Shown here: positions 28,326-37,207 of the stretch, in pieces
Layout: the number at the start of each line of letters is the position of its first letter
Position numbering within the stretch: position 1 is the first letter of the stretch
Assembly (NCBI RefSeq): GCF_016827595.1
Contig: NZ_JAECMS010000003.1
Span: 124,001-188,000 of the forward strand
Direction: 5' to 3'
Length of the DNA: 64,000 nucleotides
Source of the DNA: Luteirhabdus pelagi
GTDB taxonomy: Bacteria; Bacteroidota; Bacteroidia; Flavobacteriales; Flavobacteriaceae
Program-made: the position numbers and the translations under genes
Notes under the pieces: generated by a model
Databases searched by the model: none
What the model was told of the DNA's origin: nothing
The model's input: the letters and a program-made list of their open reading frames with translations, nothing else

Positions 28326-30263
28326 TCAACGTTCGAGTATGATGAAGTTTGATCTTCGGTTCACAGCGTGTTCGTTTTCACTGCATTTCGTTCCGTCTAG
28401 GCAATCATTCAATGGTTGGGATTCACCATAGCCTTGCGCACTTACAATGCGTTCTTCGGCAATACCTTGGGAATGTAAGTATGCCTTAGTTGCCTTCGCT
28501 CTTTTATCTGACAACTTCAAATTATAGTCGGCAGAACCTCTTGCGTCGGTGTGTGCTTCAATTTTAATGACCATTTCAGGATATTTCTTCATTAAATCGA
28601 CAGCCTCATCCAAAACAATGGCAGCTTTGGGAGTGACCTCCGATTTATCGTACTCAAAAAAGATAGGAGCAAGGTCGATTTTTTCCTCACCTGTTTCAGC
28701 ATCCTGAACAATCTTTTCTTCGGCATTCTTCAACCATAATGAAATAGGATCTGCTTTACCATCGTCCTGTTTACCAGTATTGGCCCGTTGGCTAGATTCG
28801 AAATAGCCGCTTTTATTGGCGACGATAACATATTCTTCACTACATGGTTGACTCATTATAAATTCACCTGCAGCATCGGTAACCGTAGTTTCCAGTTCAT
28901 TTCCTTCGGTATCGGTAACGACTACACTCACATTAAAAATTGGTCGCTTCGTCGTGACATCCTGTACTGTTCCGGTAAGCCACTGATTACATTCCAACGG
29001 TATCCTAGAGAAATAGTAAATATCATCATCGCCCATTCCCGTGGTACGATTGGATGAGACGTAGCCCGTATTGTCTTCCGGATTCAGAATATAACCGAAA
29101 TCGTCGGCTACACTATTAATTCCTTTCCCCAAATTGTTGGGTTGTAAGAAACCGGTTTCAGGAGTGAAGGCTGTTTCATACAAATCCAAACCTCCAAAAC
29201 CAACGCGACCATCGGATGAAAAATACAATGTTTGGTTTGCAATATAAGGAAAGAAATCGTTCCCCCAAGTGTTCACCTTCGGACCTAGATTTTGTGGGTC
29301 GGAAAGCATACCATCTTCATGTATCTTACAGAAATAAAGGTCGGCTTCACCATAACCACCCGGCATATCGGAAGCGAATATCAGATACTTTCCATCAGGG
29401 CTTACCGCAGGATGACCCACAGAATAGGTGTTGCTATTGAAGTGAACTTCTTCTTTATTCGAAATAACACCGTCTTGAATTGTTCCGGTATATAGTTTAA
29501 AATTATTAGTATTATTCCCATCCAAAACCAACTTGTTTTTTTCAACATTACTGGTGGTGAAAAACACCCTATCGGTATCGGGCACAAAGGCAATAGTAGC
29601 ATCGTGATAATTGGTACCCACCTGTTTCGAAAATACCTCAACATTTTGAAGGGTGCCATCCTCAGTTTTATCCGCTACGAATAAGCTTAGGTAAGGTTGC
29701 TGATTCCATGCATATAGTTCTTTTGAGGCTCCCGGCCTTGAAGAGCTGAAAATAACTTTGTTATCGTGATAGATCGGGGAAAATTCGGAATATTCTGTAT
29801 TGATATCCAAATTCTGAAGCACATACTGCGAAGGAGTGTCGTCCTTTCGAAGGGAATCGAATTTTAGTACCGCTTCTTCATACTCTTGAAGCTGTACTGT
29901 TTTGTTTGCGCTTTGCAGATATTCCCGATAGAGCGCGTCGGCTCTTTCGTATTCCCGAATCCCCCGAAGCGACTGATAATAGCGCAGCAGAAAAGGCTCC
30001 CCCAAATCGCTACTACTTAATAATTGGGCCTTTTCATAAATCTGAGCTGCTTCTCGGTGCTCATTGATGTAGTAATGCGCATCAGCCGCTTTCAGAAGGG
30101 TTTCGGTAGTTATCTCCTCATCAGATTCGATAACGTCCTTATAAAGTTTAGTTGCTTTTACATAAGCTTTTTTTTCAAAGAGATCGTTCGCCTTATTTAC
30201 GCCACTTTGTGCCGAAAGCGTAAATACAGCCATCATAAGTAAGAGAGTAGTAACTGTTTTCAT
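28326..30263 (-). CDS. OmpA-family protein with TPR, PD40 propeller and CarboxypepD_reg domain
   Basis: 645 residues. A signal peptide (KTVTTLLLMMAVFTLSAQ) leads to TPR-like helices (residues 20-150), then WD40-like PD40 repeats (PIYHDNKVIFSSSRPG, AVSPDGKYLIFASDMPGGYGEADLYF, NQTLYFSSDGRVGFGGLDLYE). A CarboxypepD_reg-like beta sandwich (about 430-510) and an OmpA peptidoglycan-binding domain (540-645, KIEAHTDARGSADYNLKLSDKRAKA) complete it. This architecture regularly accompanies PorP/SprF and SprB-like adhesins in Flavobacteriia and probably anchors the complex to peptidoglycan. 11 bases after porP. Confidence 0.94.
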   Translation of the reverse strand: MKTVTTLLLMMAVFTLSAQSGVNKANDLFEKKAYVKATKLYKDVIESDEEITTETLLKAADAHYYINEHREAAQIYEKAQLLSSSDLGEPFLLRYYQSLRGIREYERADALYREYLQSANKTVQLQEYEEAVLKFDSLRKDDTPSQYVLQNLDINTEYSEFSPIYHDNKVIFSSSRPGASKELYAWNQQPYLSLFVADKTEDGTLQNVEVFSKQVGTNYHDATIAFVPDTDRVFFTTSNVEKNKLVLDGNNTNNFKLYTGTIQDGVISNKEEVHFNSNTYSVGHPAVSPDGKYLIFASDMPGGYGEADLYFCKIHEDGMLSDPQNLGPKVNTWGNDFFPYIANQTLYFSSDGRVGFGGLDLYETAFTPETGFLQPNNLGKGINSVADDFGYILNPEDNTGYVSSNRTTGMGDDDIYYFSRIPLECNQWLTGTVQDVTTKRPIFNVSVVVTDTEGNELETTVTDAAGEFIMSQPCSEEYVIVANKSGYFESSQRANTGKQDDGKADPISLWLKNAEEKIVQDAETGEEKIDLAPIFFEYDKSEVTPKAAIVLDEAVDLMKKYPEMVIKIEAHTDARGSADYNLKLSDKRAKATKAYLHSQGIAEERIVSAQGYGESQPLNDCLDGTKCSENEHAVNRRSNFIILER

Positions 30264-30274
30264 CGTAAAAGGTT

Positions 30275-31201
30275 TTAAAAGAAGCGTGGTGAGTTAATAT
30301 TTTTATTTCGTTCGTTCAGGGTGAAACGCAAGACAATTTCATGTGTACCGTTGTTTACGTCGTTTAATTCCGTAAGCGTATAGTCGTACGAATACCCTAC
30401 AAATATGCTTGGGAATACCTGTATTCCGGCCACACCGCTAACGGCATCTTCATAACGATAGGAGACGCCAAAGGTGAACTGATTCCGAAACAATATATTA
30501 GCGGAAACATCCACTACCAAAGGAGCTCCCTCTAAATATTTCATCAGAAAAGCAGGTTTGAATCGGAAATTCGGACTTAAATCGAATACGTAACCTCCGA
30601 TGAGATAGTACTGTAATTCTTCTTTGGAAACAGACTGATCCATGTCATCGTAAAAATCGTTGGTGATGAAGTCAGGTACTGAGAGTCCCAAGTACCAAGA
30701 ATCGGTATATAGATATCCTCCGGCACCTAATGTCAACGTCGTTCGATTATCTACGTTCCTACCGAGCACAGGATCGTTCGGGTTTTGAAATTGGCCTTCG
30801 GTGAAATCAACATTCAAAATGTCGGCTCCTGCCTTTAAGCCTAATCGTAATTTGAGGGTTGGGGTGAGCTGAAGGCGATAGGAAAAGTTTCCATTAACCA
30901 ACACTTCTCGTGAAGGCCCCAATTTATCATGGGAAACATTTAAGCCTAATCCGATTTTTTCATTCCTCAATGCGGAATGTATCCCGAGGTTTTGAGTCGT
31001 GGGAGCACCGTCTATCCCAACCCACTGGTCGCGATAGGTTCCAACGATATCCAATGTCTGTAACGAACCTGCATAGGCAGGGTTGATACTCATCGTGTTA
31101 TAAAGATATTGCGTGTACTGCGCATCCTGTTGGCTAAAACCTTGGGTTGAACTCAGCAGTGTTACTAAAATGATTGAAAATGATATATATAATGATTTCA
31201 T
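30275..31201 (-). CDS. PorP/SprF family T9SS-associated outer membrane protein
   Basis: 308 residues with a signal peptide (KSLYISFSIILVTLLSSTQGFSQ) and the family start QDAQYTQYLYNTMSINPAYAGS. It is followed by a beta-barrel-like series ending in FVGYSYDYTLTELNDVNNGTHEIVLRFTL. PorP/SprF proteins bind the type B C-terminal domain of adhesins at the surface and attach them. It lies 31 bases after the adhesin gene whose C terminus fits that role, so the two probably form a dedicated pair. Confidence 0.96.
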   Translation of the reverse strand: MKSLYISFSIILVTLLSSTQGFSQQDAQYTQYLYNTMSINPAYAGSLQTLDIVGTYRDQWVGIDGAPTTQNLGIHSALRNEKIGLGLNVSHDKLGPSREVLVNGNFSYRLQLTPTLKLRLGLKAGADILNVDFTEGQFQNPNDPVLGRNVDNRTTLTLGAGGYLYTDSWYLGLSVPDFITNDFYDDMDQSVSKEELQYYLIGGYVFDLSPNFRFKPAFLMKYLEGAPLVVDVSANILFRNQFTFGVSYRYEDAVSGVAGIQVFPSIFVGYSYDYTLTELNDVNNGTHEIVLRFTLNERNKNINSPRFF

Positions 31202-31232
31202 GATGTAGCGTTTTGGTGAAAATTTGGGATGA

Positions 31233-34200
31233 TTACTTCATCAGGTATATCCATCCTGATTTTGGTTCAGCATTTCTGTCAAGCTCCAATACATAATAAT
31301 AGGTACCCGAGGGAAGCCCATCACTATCCTGACCGCTATCGACATTCGAAATTCCTTCCCAATCGTTTTCATAGCCCTGTTTTCGATACACCAGACTTCC
31401 ATAGCGATTGAATACCTTCAACTCGTTATTGGGGTAGTTTTCAATACATGTTATGGTGAATTGGTCATTGATTCCATCCGAATTCGGAGAAAATTCATTG
31501 TACACCGTTAAACATTGTGGGGTGAGTGTTACTTCTGAAGAATTGTTCCCGCTACCTTCATCTAGTGGGTCTGATAAAACAATGGAAGCGATGTTCGTAT
31601 AATCGCCGGAACCAAGGACTTCCGCAGTAATTGTTAATGTTGCAGTTTGTGAAGCCGGCAATAGATCGATCCTCCATGCACCCGTATTCGGATTGTATGT
31701 ACCTAATGTGGTATTGAAGTTTAGCAACTCCAAACCGCTAGGGATGTTCTCTGATATTTCGAGCATTTGGAAGTCGTTCGGACCTTCATTTGTGACCGAA
31801 ATCGTGTATTGTACCTCATCACCAATCATCGGTGATTCATCGTTCACTGTTTTAGATATTTTGATATCTGCACATACCACTACAGTTTCTACGAATGTAA
31901 CTTCTTCGCCCGTATTGCAATCATTCATAGGTTCATAGGAAACCGACACCGAAGTATCTTCCAAAGAAATCCACTGAACTGTTATAAACGAATCGGTTGC
32001 TCCACCACCATCTATTACCAATCCTCCGGTAACAGACCATAGATAATTTGCGTTTCCTTCTTCCGTGGTATACGTGATACTTGTTTCTAAACAGGTTTCT
32101 CCATTAGCATTTGAAGAAATGGTCGGACTAGATCCCTCATTGATTGCGACAGTAACAGCAAGTCGTTCTGAACTTTCACAGCCGCTGGCATCCGTTGCCG
32201 AGGCATAATAGGTTTCGCCGTCAACCAGAGGATTGGTAGCCGCATAGGGAGTTCCAGCTTCTGGCATATCATACCAGATAAGGGTATTACCATCGGCTTG
32301 TAAATCGGCAATGGTTGGATTCTCTGTAATACAGAAAACCTGAGTTTCGTTATCGGTAGTGGGAGCTGGGGTATCATTTATCGTTACCGTTACCGCTAGA
32401 CGCTCTGAGCTTTCACAACCTGATGATCCGGTTGCCGTAGCATAATAGGTCAGTCCATCAACCAATGCATCTGTCGGGTCATAGGCAGTGCCGGCCTCGG
32501 CCATATCGTACCAGGTGATGTTCGGTCCATCCGCTTGAAGGTCTTCCACCGTCGGATCGTCGACCGCACAGAAGGTTTGGATCGTATTGGAAGTGGTTGG
32601 CGTTGGCGTATCGTTGATCGTTACCGTGATCTCGAGTCGTATGCTGCTTTCACATCCAGTAGCGTTTGTGGCAGCGGCATAATAGGTCTGTCCACTTACT
32701 AAAGTGTCCGTAGGGTCGTAGGGCGTTCCTCCCTCTGCCATATCATACCAAACGATGTTCGGTCCATCTGCCTGAAGATCGGCCACCGTCGGATCGTCCA
32801 CCGCGCAGAAGGTTTGGTTCGTATTGGAAGTGGTTGGCGTTGGCGTATCGTCTATCGTCACATTGACGGCCAAGCGGTCCGAGCTCTCACAGCCTGATAA
32901 TCCAGTTGCCGTAGCGTAGTAGGTTTGTCCGTTTACTAAAGCGTCCGTAGGGTCATAGGGCGTTCCTCCCTCTACCATATCATACCAAGTGATATTTGGC
33001 CCATCCGCCTGAAGATCGGCCACCGTCGGATCGTCGACAGCACAGAAGGTCTGGTCAGTCTCGGTGGTCGTTGGTGTAGGGGTATCGTTTATCGTTACCG
33101 TGACTTCAAGGCGTGTGCTGCTTTCACATCCTGTAGCGTTTGTGGAAGCGGCATAGTAGGTCTGTCCACTTACTAAAGTATCCGTAGGGTCATAGGGCGT
33201 TCCTCCCTCTGCCATATCGTACCAGATAATGTTCGGGCCGTCCGCCTGAAGGTTCGCCACCGTTGGATCTTCAACTGCGCAGAAGGTTTGGTCGGCCTCG
33301 GTAGTTGTTGGGGTAGGGGTATCGTTAATCGTTACCATGACCTCGAGTCGTATGCTGCTTTCACATCCTGTAGCGTTTGTGGCAGCGGCATAATAGGTCT
33401 GTCCACTTACTAAAGTGTCCGTAGGGTCGTAGGGCATTCCTCCCTCTGCCATATCGTACCAAACGATGTTCGGTCCATCTGCCTGAAGGTCTTCCACCGT
33501 CGGATCATCGACCGCACAGAAGGTCTGGTCAGGCTCGGTGGTCGTTGGGGTAGGGGTATCGTTAATCGTCACGGAAACTGCTAAGCGAGCTGAGCTTTCA
33601 CAACCATCAATTATTTGTGTTGCATAATAGGTTTCGCCATCTACTAAAGAATCGGATGGATCTAATGGTGTAATGGCTACTTCAGTAGGGTACCATAGTA
33701 CATTGGTTTCATTTGTCTGTAAGTCTTCAACCGAAGGATCATTCACTTCACAGAAAATCTGCGAATCATTTTCAGTAGTAGGAGCGGGAGGCGCCATCAC
33801 TGTTATTTCATATAGATCGAGAGACTGCGCAATATTCACATTCAACAAAGATGAAAGACGCACCGTCACGCGATCAAAAACTGTATTGGGCCCGATGGGA
33901 ATCGTAGCTGTTTCACCATTCTGAAGCAACGTTAGTAAATCGGCCGTCAAGAAAGTTTGAATACTTTCAGAAAACACTTCATCTGTACCATCGTAGGCGA
34001 TTACTTCCACATTGTTTAGCAATCCAAGATTTACAAGTGTAGGATTGGTACTCAATTTGATTTCCAGACTATCGCTAGGTTGGTATTGATTCGCGAAGTA
34101 CACATTCTGTTCTATGGAAGCGGCAACCCCAACAACCCCTAAGCTTATTTCAGAAAAGTTTGTTGTATCATTATCGATTACGTGATGCGGATTTGTTACT

Positions 34201-34886
34201 CCGGCGCCACCAATATTCAACAAATCCAATGTAATCCCAGAACCGTCAAAATCGGTGTAAAGCGGATTAATAGCACATTGGTTATCGCTGTAATAAAACG
34301 CGTTATACACATTCATACTGTTGGTAGTTCCCAACAGTAACGCGTCGGTATTGTCTTCTATATAAATGCGATCGTAGGGCTGGTCTGGCGTAATAGCGAT
34401 ATAAAAGTTCTGTTGACCATCCTGCACAATTCTAAAGCGACCATCGTTAAGAGGAAGGGTAGAGGTTCGTGATAATACAGTAGTGGATCCATCCCTTGCT
34501 TCGACATCAAAATAATGATCTCCCAAAACTACGGTTCCCAATATGTCTGCCAATAAATCACCAAGACTACCACCTAAAAGTGCATTCAAAACATCGGAAT
34601 CGAAGTCAATTCGAACATAGGTTGTCGTATTCGCCGGAATTTCTTCGGGAAAAGCAAGTTCCAATTCTCCTGAAAATTGACCAATGCCAATGGCGATTCC
34701 GCCATAGGAATTTAAGGTAGCAAAGTCTGGAGTGTTGCCAACGGCGTTCGTGGCGTTGTCTACATGATTCTCAAAGGTAACTTGAGAAGCGTAGGTTGCA
34801 TCCTGTGCCCTCATAGTGCTGGTAGCACCAAAGAGAAGCAGTAATGATATTAGTACATAGATTAAGTAGGGTACAAGTCGTCTCAT
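31233..34886 (-). CDS. Large repeat adhesin with T9SS type B sorting domain (SprB-like)
   Basis: 1217 residues. Signal peptide at the start (RRLVPYLIYVLISLLLLFGATS), a unique N-terminal region to about residue 360, then seven tandem immunoglobulin-like repeats of about 79 residues. Each repeat has two Cys (QTFCAVDDP and TGCESS) that could form a disulfide. A PKD/DUF11-like part follows (DIKISKTVNDESPMIGDEV). The C-terminal 90 residues (VYNEFSPNSDGINDQF, VFNRYGSLVYRK, GTYYYVLELD) are the gliding-motility type B sorting domain. Exported by T9SS and held on the cell surface, likely through the PorP/SprF gene just downstream. Possible gliding or attachment adhesin. Confidence 0.95.
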   Translation of the reverse strand: MRRLVPYLIYVLISLLLLFGATSTMRAQDATYASQVTFENHVDNATNAVGNTPDFATLNSYGGIAIGIGQFSGELELAFPEEIPANTTTYVRIDFDSDVLNALLGGSLGDLLADILGTVVLGDHYFDVEARDGSTTVLSRTSTLPLNDGRFRIVQDGQQNFYIAITPDQPYDRIYIEDNTDALLLGTTNSMNVYNAFYYSDNQCAINPLYTDFDGSGITLDLLNIGGAGVTNPHHVIDNDTTNFSEISLGVVGVAASIEQNVYFANQYQPSDSLEIKLSTNPTLVNLGLLNNVEVIAYDGTDEVFSESIQTFLTADLLTLLQNGETATIPIGPNTVFDRVTVRLSSLLNVNIAQSLDLYEITVMAPPAPTTENDSQIFCEVNDPSVEDLQTNETNVLWYPTEVAITPLDPSDSLVDGETYYATQIIDGCESSARLAVSVTINDTPTPTTTEPDQTFCAVDDPTVEDLQADGPNIVWYDMAEGGMPYDPTDTLVSGQTYYAAATNATGCESSIRLEVMVTINDTPTPTTTEADQTFCAVEDPTVANLQADGPNIIWYDMAEGGTPYDPTDTLVSGQTYYAASTNATGCESSTRLEVTVTINDTPTPTTTETDQTFCAVDDPTVADLQADGPNITWYDMVEGGTPYDPTDALVNGQTYYATATGLSGCESSDRLAVNVTIDDTPTPTTSNTNQTFCAVDDPTVADLQADGPNIVWYDMAEGGTPYDPTDTLVSGQTYYAAATNATGCESSIRLEITVTINDTPTPTTSNTIQTFCAVDDPTVEDLQADGPNITWYDMAEAGTAYDPTDALVDGLTYYATATGSSGCESSERLAVTVTINDTPAPTTDNETQVFCITENPTIADLQADGNTLIWYDMPEAGTPYAATNPLVDGETYYASATDASGCESSERLAVTVAINEGSSPTISSNANGETCLETSITYTTEEGNANYLWSVTGGLVIDGGGATDSFITVQWISLEDTSVSVSYEPMNDCNTGEEVTFVETVVVCADIKISKTVNDESPMIGDEVQYTISVTNEGPNDFQMLEISENIPSGLELLNFNTTLGTYNPNTGAWRIDLLPASQTATLTITAEVLGSGDYTNIASIVLSDPLDEGSGNNSSEVTLTPQCLTVYNEFSPNSDGINDQFTITCIENYPNNELKVFNRYGSLVYRKQGYENDWEGISNVDSGQDSDGLPSGTYYYVLELDRNAEPKSGWIYLMK
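32130..33790 (-). repeat. Seven in-frame 237-bp tandem repeats of the adhesin
   Basis: The word CAGAAGGT(T/C)TGG recurs near 32566, 32803, 33043, 33280 and 33517, a spacing of about 237 bases (79 codons). The two edge copies are more diverged. Inner copies fall in two subtypes by their second half: TYYAAxTNATGCESSxRLE and TYYATATGxSGCESSxRLAV. Confidence 0.9.
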
Positions 34887-34933
34887 ACATTAGAATTTTA
34901 CATTCAACGTAGTCCGGTCCAATACTTTTCAGA

Positions 34934-34967
34934 GTATTGATTAATTCAGGGTATTGACTAATTCAGG
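34934..34967. repeat. 17-bp direct repeats in the adhesin leader
   Basis: GTATTGATTAATTCAGG at 34934-34950 is followed directly by GTATTGACTAATTCAGG at 34951-34967, differing at one base. Each contains the palindrome-like TTAATT/CTAATT core. They lie about 50-80 bases upstream of the adhesin start, between its putative -7 box and the gene. A candidate operator or leader element. Confidence 0.75.
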
Positions 34968-35054
34968 GTTGTGCTGTTTAGGTGAGGAGTTATTTCAGCG
35001 CTGTAAGAAAATTTAGATTTTTGGTCGTTTTTTGTCGTTGTTAGTTCGAAGATA

Positions 35055-35062
35055 CAAACTTA
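35055..35062 (-). promoter_or_regulatory. Putative -7 promoter element of the adhesin operon
   Basis: Minus-strand TAAGTTTG matches TAnnTTTG exactly. No good TTG is seen 19-21 bases upstream. It would give a leader of roughly 160 bases. Confidence 0.4.
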
Positions 35063-35337
35063 TTTCTTAAAATAAAGTTAAAATATCTCATTTCGAGAAT
35101 TATGTTGGATAATAATTAGCGATATTCTTACATAAATCGCTTCAAAAATACTATATTAACAGTGATTGCCACGAATTGTTAATAATCTCTTAGGCATGTT
35201 TAAAATTACCTTTTCATTACATTCAAATTTTATATATTAGCCCTATAATACATTAACTCCCTAATCCCCAGTTAGCTTATTTCATTGATATTGCCTTTGC
35301 AATCTAGGGTGGTTGGTATATAACGATAAATACTACC

Positions 35338-35922
35338 ATGGCACAATCTGCTGATATTATAATAGATCGATTAAAGAAACTTTTGAACTTACCGTCTGAT
35401 AAGGCGTTATGCGAGGTTTTGGATATTAAGCCCAATACGTTATCTACCTGGAAACGAAGAGAGACGTTAGACTTCAACAAAGTCATTGCCCTCTGTAATA
35501 AACACGAATTAAACCTGAATTATGTTTTCTTTGGTGAAGAGAGCGATACGTTCTCTGTTACAGAAGAGAAAGTTCCGCCCCCAGCGGTGATGAGTAAATT
35601 TGAGGGTAGTGAAATCCATAACATTCAATTGGTGAATACCAACCGAAATATCATTCTATTTAAGGCAGATAAGGATTCACTGCCCCTAGTCAAAAAAGGT
35701 ACATTGGTGGTAGGGCAAAAAATTCAAAAGAATAAAATTCGCCAAGAAACACCCTACATTATTACGTTTACAAATAATGCATGTACGATTGACGAGTTTT
35801 ATGCGTGTGAAAAAGAAGCCAATTGCTTTCGCCTTAAATATAAAACGATTGCAGATATCGACACCATTATTCCTGATACCGACATCAGTGCAATCTGGCA
35901 ATTAGTAGACACGGTTCAATAG
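35338..35922 (+). CDS. CI-like repressor with helix-turn-helix and S24-like C-terminal domain
   Basis: 194 residues. Residues 5-65 match the phage CI-type helix-turn-helix (RLKKLLNLPSDKALCEVLDI then NTLSTWKRR). Residues 100-190 resemble the S24/LexA dimerisation domain: DSLPLVKKG with S114 in the place of the self-cleavage Ser, but the matching Lys position is D152/E153 (TIDEFY), so self-cleavage is unlikely. A chromosomal regulator, not a prophage remnant: no phage genes are nearby. It is divergent from the adhesin operon and could control it; that is inference. Confidence 0.82.
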   Translation: MAQSADIIIDRLKKLLNLPSDKALCEVLDIKPNTLSTWKRRETLDFNKVIALCNKHELNLNYVFFGEESDTFSVTEEKVPPPAVMSKFEGSEIHNIQLVNTNRNIILFKADKDSLPLVKKGTLVVGQKIQKNKIRQETPYIITFTNNACTIDEFYACEKEANCFRLKYKTIADIDTIIPDTDISAIWQLVDTVQ

Positions 35923-35934
35923 GTCACCGCGCAT

Positions 35935-36498
35935 TTAGCTTTTTACGGTTAGCTCCCTAAGCTTTCCCCAAACATAATGATGGCTGGGCTTGGGTGAAAA
36001 TCGAAATATCATAATCGTACCTTGAGCTGAAGTCTTCTTTACAAGTTCGATACTTACATTCAACTCCAATACCTGTTGCGTTGCAAAGGCATCGTAAAGT
36101 GAAATTTTTCCTCGGTATCCAATATTTGCATTCTTTAGGTGAACCGTAGTTTTTGGTATTTCAAAATCAATACGTTTATTCCGGACGTTCATCAGCCCAT
36201 CAAAATAATGCTTCAAGTTTTCTTCCAAAATTGAATCATTGAGAACTATGTCCTTCTCAATCTTCCAAGCGAAAACATATGACCAAAAGGCGTCATTTTC
36301 TGGTTGAATCCACCCCGGCGGAAACCATGCTTCCTCATAGCCTTCATACTTCAGTTCGGGCGCAAAATGAATCGGGAACGGAAACACCTCGCGTGTCCAA
36401 GTGCTATCTGCCTGCAACACCTGCGGATAGGGCTCATGCTGGCACCAAGCTTCCAAACAGCAGCCTAGCAGCAGTAATGACATAAAGATCTTTTTCAT
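35935..36498 (-). CDS. Secreted protein of unknown function
   Basis: 187 residues with a signal peptide (KKIFMSLLLLGCCLEAWCQ). The mature part is aromatic-rich (FPFPIHFAPELKYEGYEEAWFPPGW, FWSYVFAWKIEKD). I recognise no domain; the sequence suggests a periplasmic beta protein. It follows the YceI gene by two bases and is presumably co-transcribed and functionally linked. Confidence 0.75.
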   Translation of the reverse strand: MKKIFMSLLLLGCCLEAWCQHEPYPQVLQADSTWTREVFPFPIHFAPELKYEGYEEAWFPPGWIQPENDAFWSYVFAWKIEKDIVLNDSILEENLKHYFDGLMNVRNKRIDFEIPKTTVHLKNANIGYRGKISLYDAFATQQVLELNVSIELVKKTSAQGTIMIFRFSPKPSHHYVWGKLRELTVKS

Positions 36499-36500
36499 AT

Positions 36501-37088
36501 TTAAAACCGTAAAATAGCCTTTAATTCAATCGCATCAGAAATGGCATGATCCTTAACGTCGTTGTTATACACGATCCCCCAACGTGTTCGGTCTATTTTA
36601 AGATGTGCCACCATCGTTTTCGTCTCCTCATCAACCGTCGGCCAAAACTCGATGGGTTTGGTAATCCCCTTGATCGTCATATCGGCTTCCATTTTATGTT
36701 TGTTTTCCTCTTCAATAAAGGTGACATTGGTAATGGTAAGCGAAGCTTTCGGATAGCGCTGCACATCGAAAAAATCGGGATCTTTCAGATGATCGACCGG
36801 GCCATTTCCATTTTTCATGTATTCTTCATTGGTAATACTCGTCATGTCCACTTCAAAAGAACCTCCCGTAATATTCCCATTAATCGTTATCAGTTCGCCT
36901 TGGGTGAAGGTGGCGGTACCAGTATGTTCACTTACCAAGAAGGAATAATGTCCTTTCCAGTGAAGTTCACTCTTGGAAACATCCAATGGGTATTTTACGG
37001 TTGTTGCGTTTGACGTGCTACTTTGTGCTGAAGCGAAAGTCGTTACTAGTAAAAGGAATAGTACGGTAAGAATGTGAGTTGTTTTCAT
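36501..37088 (-). CDS. YceI family periplasmic protein
   Basis: 195 residues from ATG 37088, which begins the signal peptide KTTHILTVLFLLLVTTFASAQS; an in-frame ATG at 37142 lies before it. YceI-type blocks: LDVSKSELHWKGHYSF, HTGTATFTQGEL, GGSFEVDMTSI, HLKDPDFFDVQRYPKASLTI, DMTIKGITKPIEF, and FKA-like end. The family has a lipocalin-like barrel that binds polyisoprenoids. Divergent from the winged-helix regulator, which may control it. Confidence 0.93.
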   Translation of the reverse strand: MKTTHILTVLFLLLVTTFASAQSSTSNATTVKYPLDVSKSELHWKGHYSFLVSEHTGTATFTQGELITINGNITGGSFEVDMTSITNEEYMKNGNGPVDHLKDPDFFDVQRYPKASLTITNVTFIEEENKHKMEADMTIKGITKPIEFWPTVDEETKTMVAHLKIDRTRWGIVYNNDVKDHAISDAIELKAILRF

Positions 37089-37207
37089 GTTGACTTGTTT
37101 TTTGTGATGAAAGTAGGAGGGAAGGGGTTCAAAAAATGTCAAAAGAGTGTAAAAGAAGTGTCAACTGTTGTAAAATCTGCTGAAAATCTCGGTTCTTTGT
37201 AGCACTT

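Larger units (their letters stand above)
34887..35337. other. Divergent intergenic region between adhesin and CI-like repressor
   Basis: About 450 AT-rich bases with no coding sequence. It holds tandem 17-base direct repeats at 34934-34967 and a minus-strand TAAGTTTG (-7 type) at 35062-35055. The part from 35064 to 35337 is AT-rich with short poly-A/T runs. Contains the promoters of both flanking genes by position. Confidence 0.7.

Noticed and set aside
35338-35922. Prophage remnant, because of the CI-like repressor
   Set aside because: No integrase, attachment repeats, or other phage genes within reach; base composition equals the neighbours.
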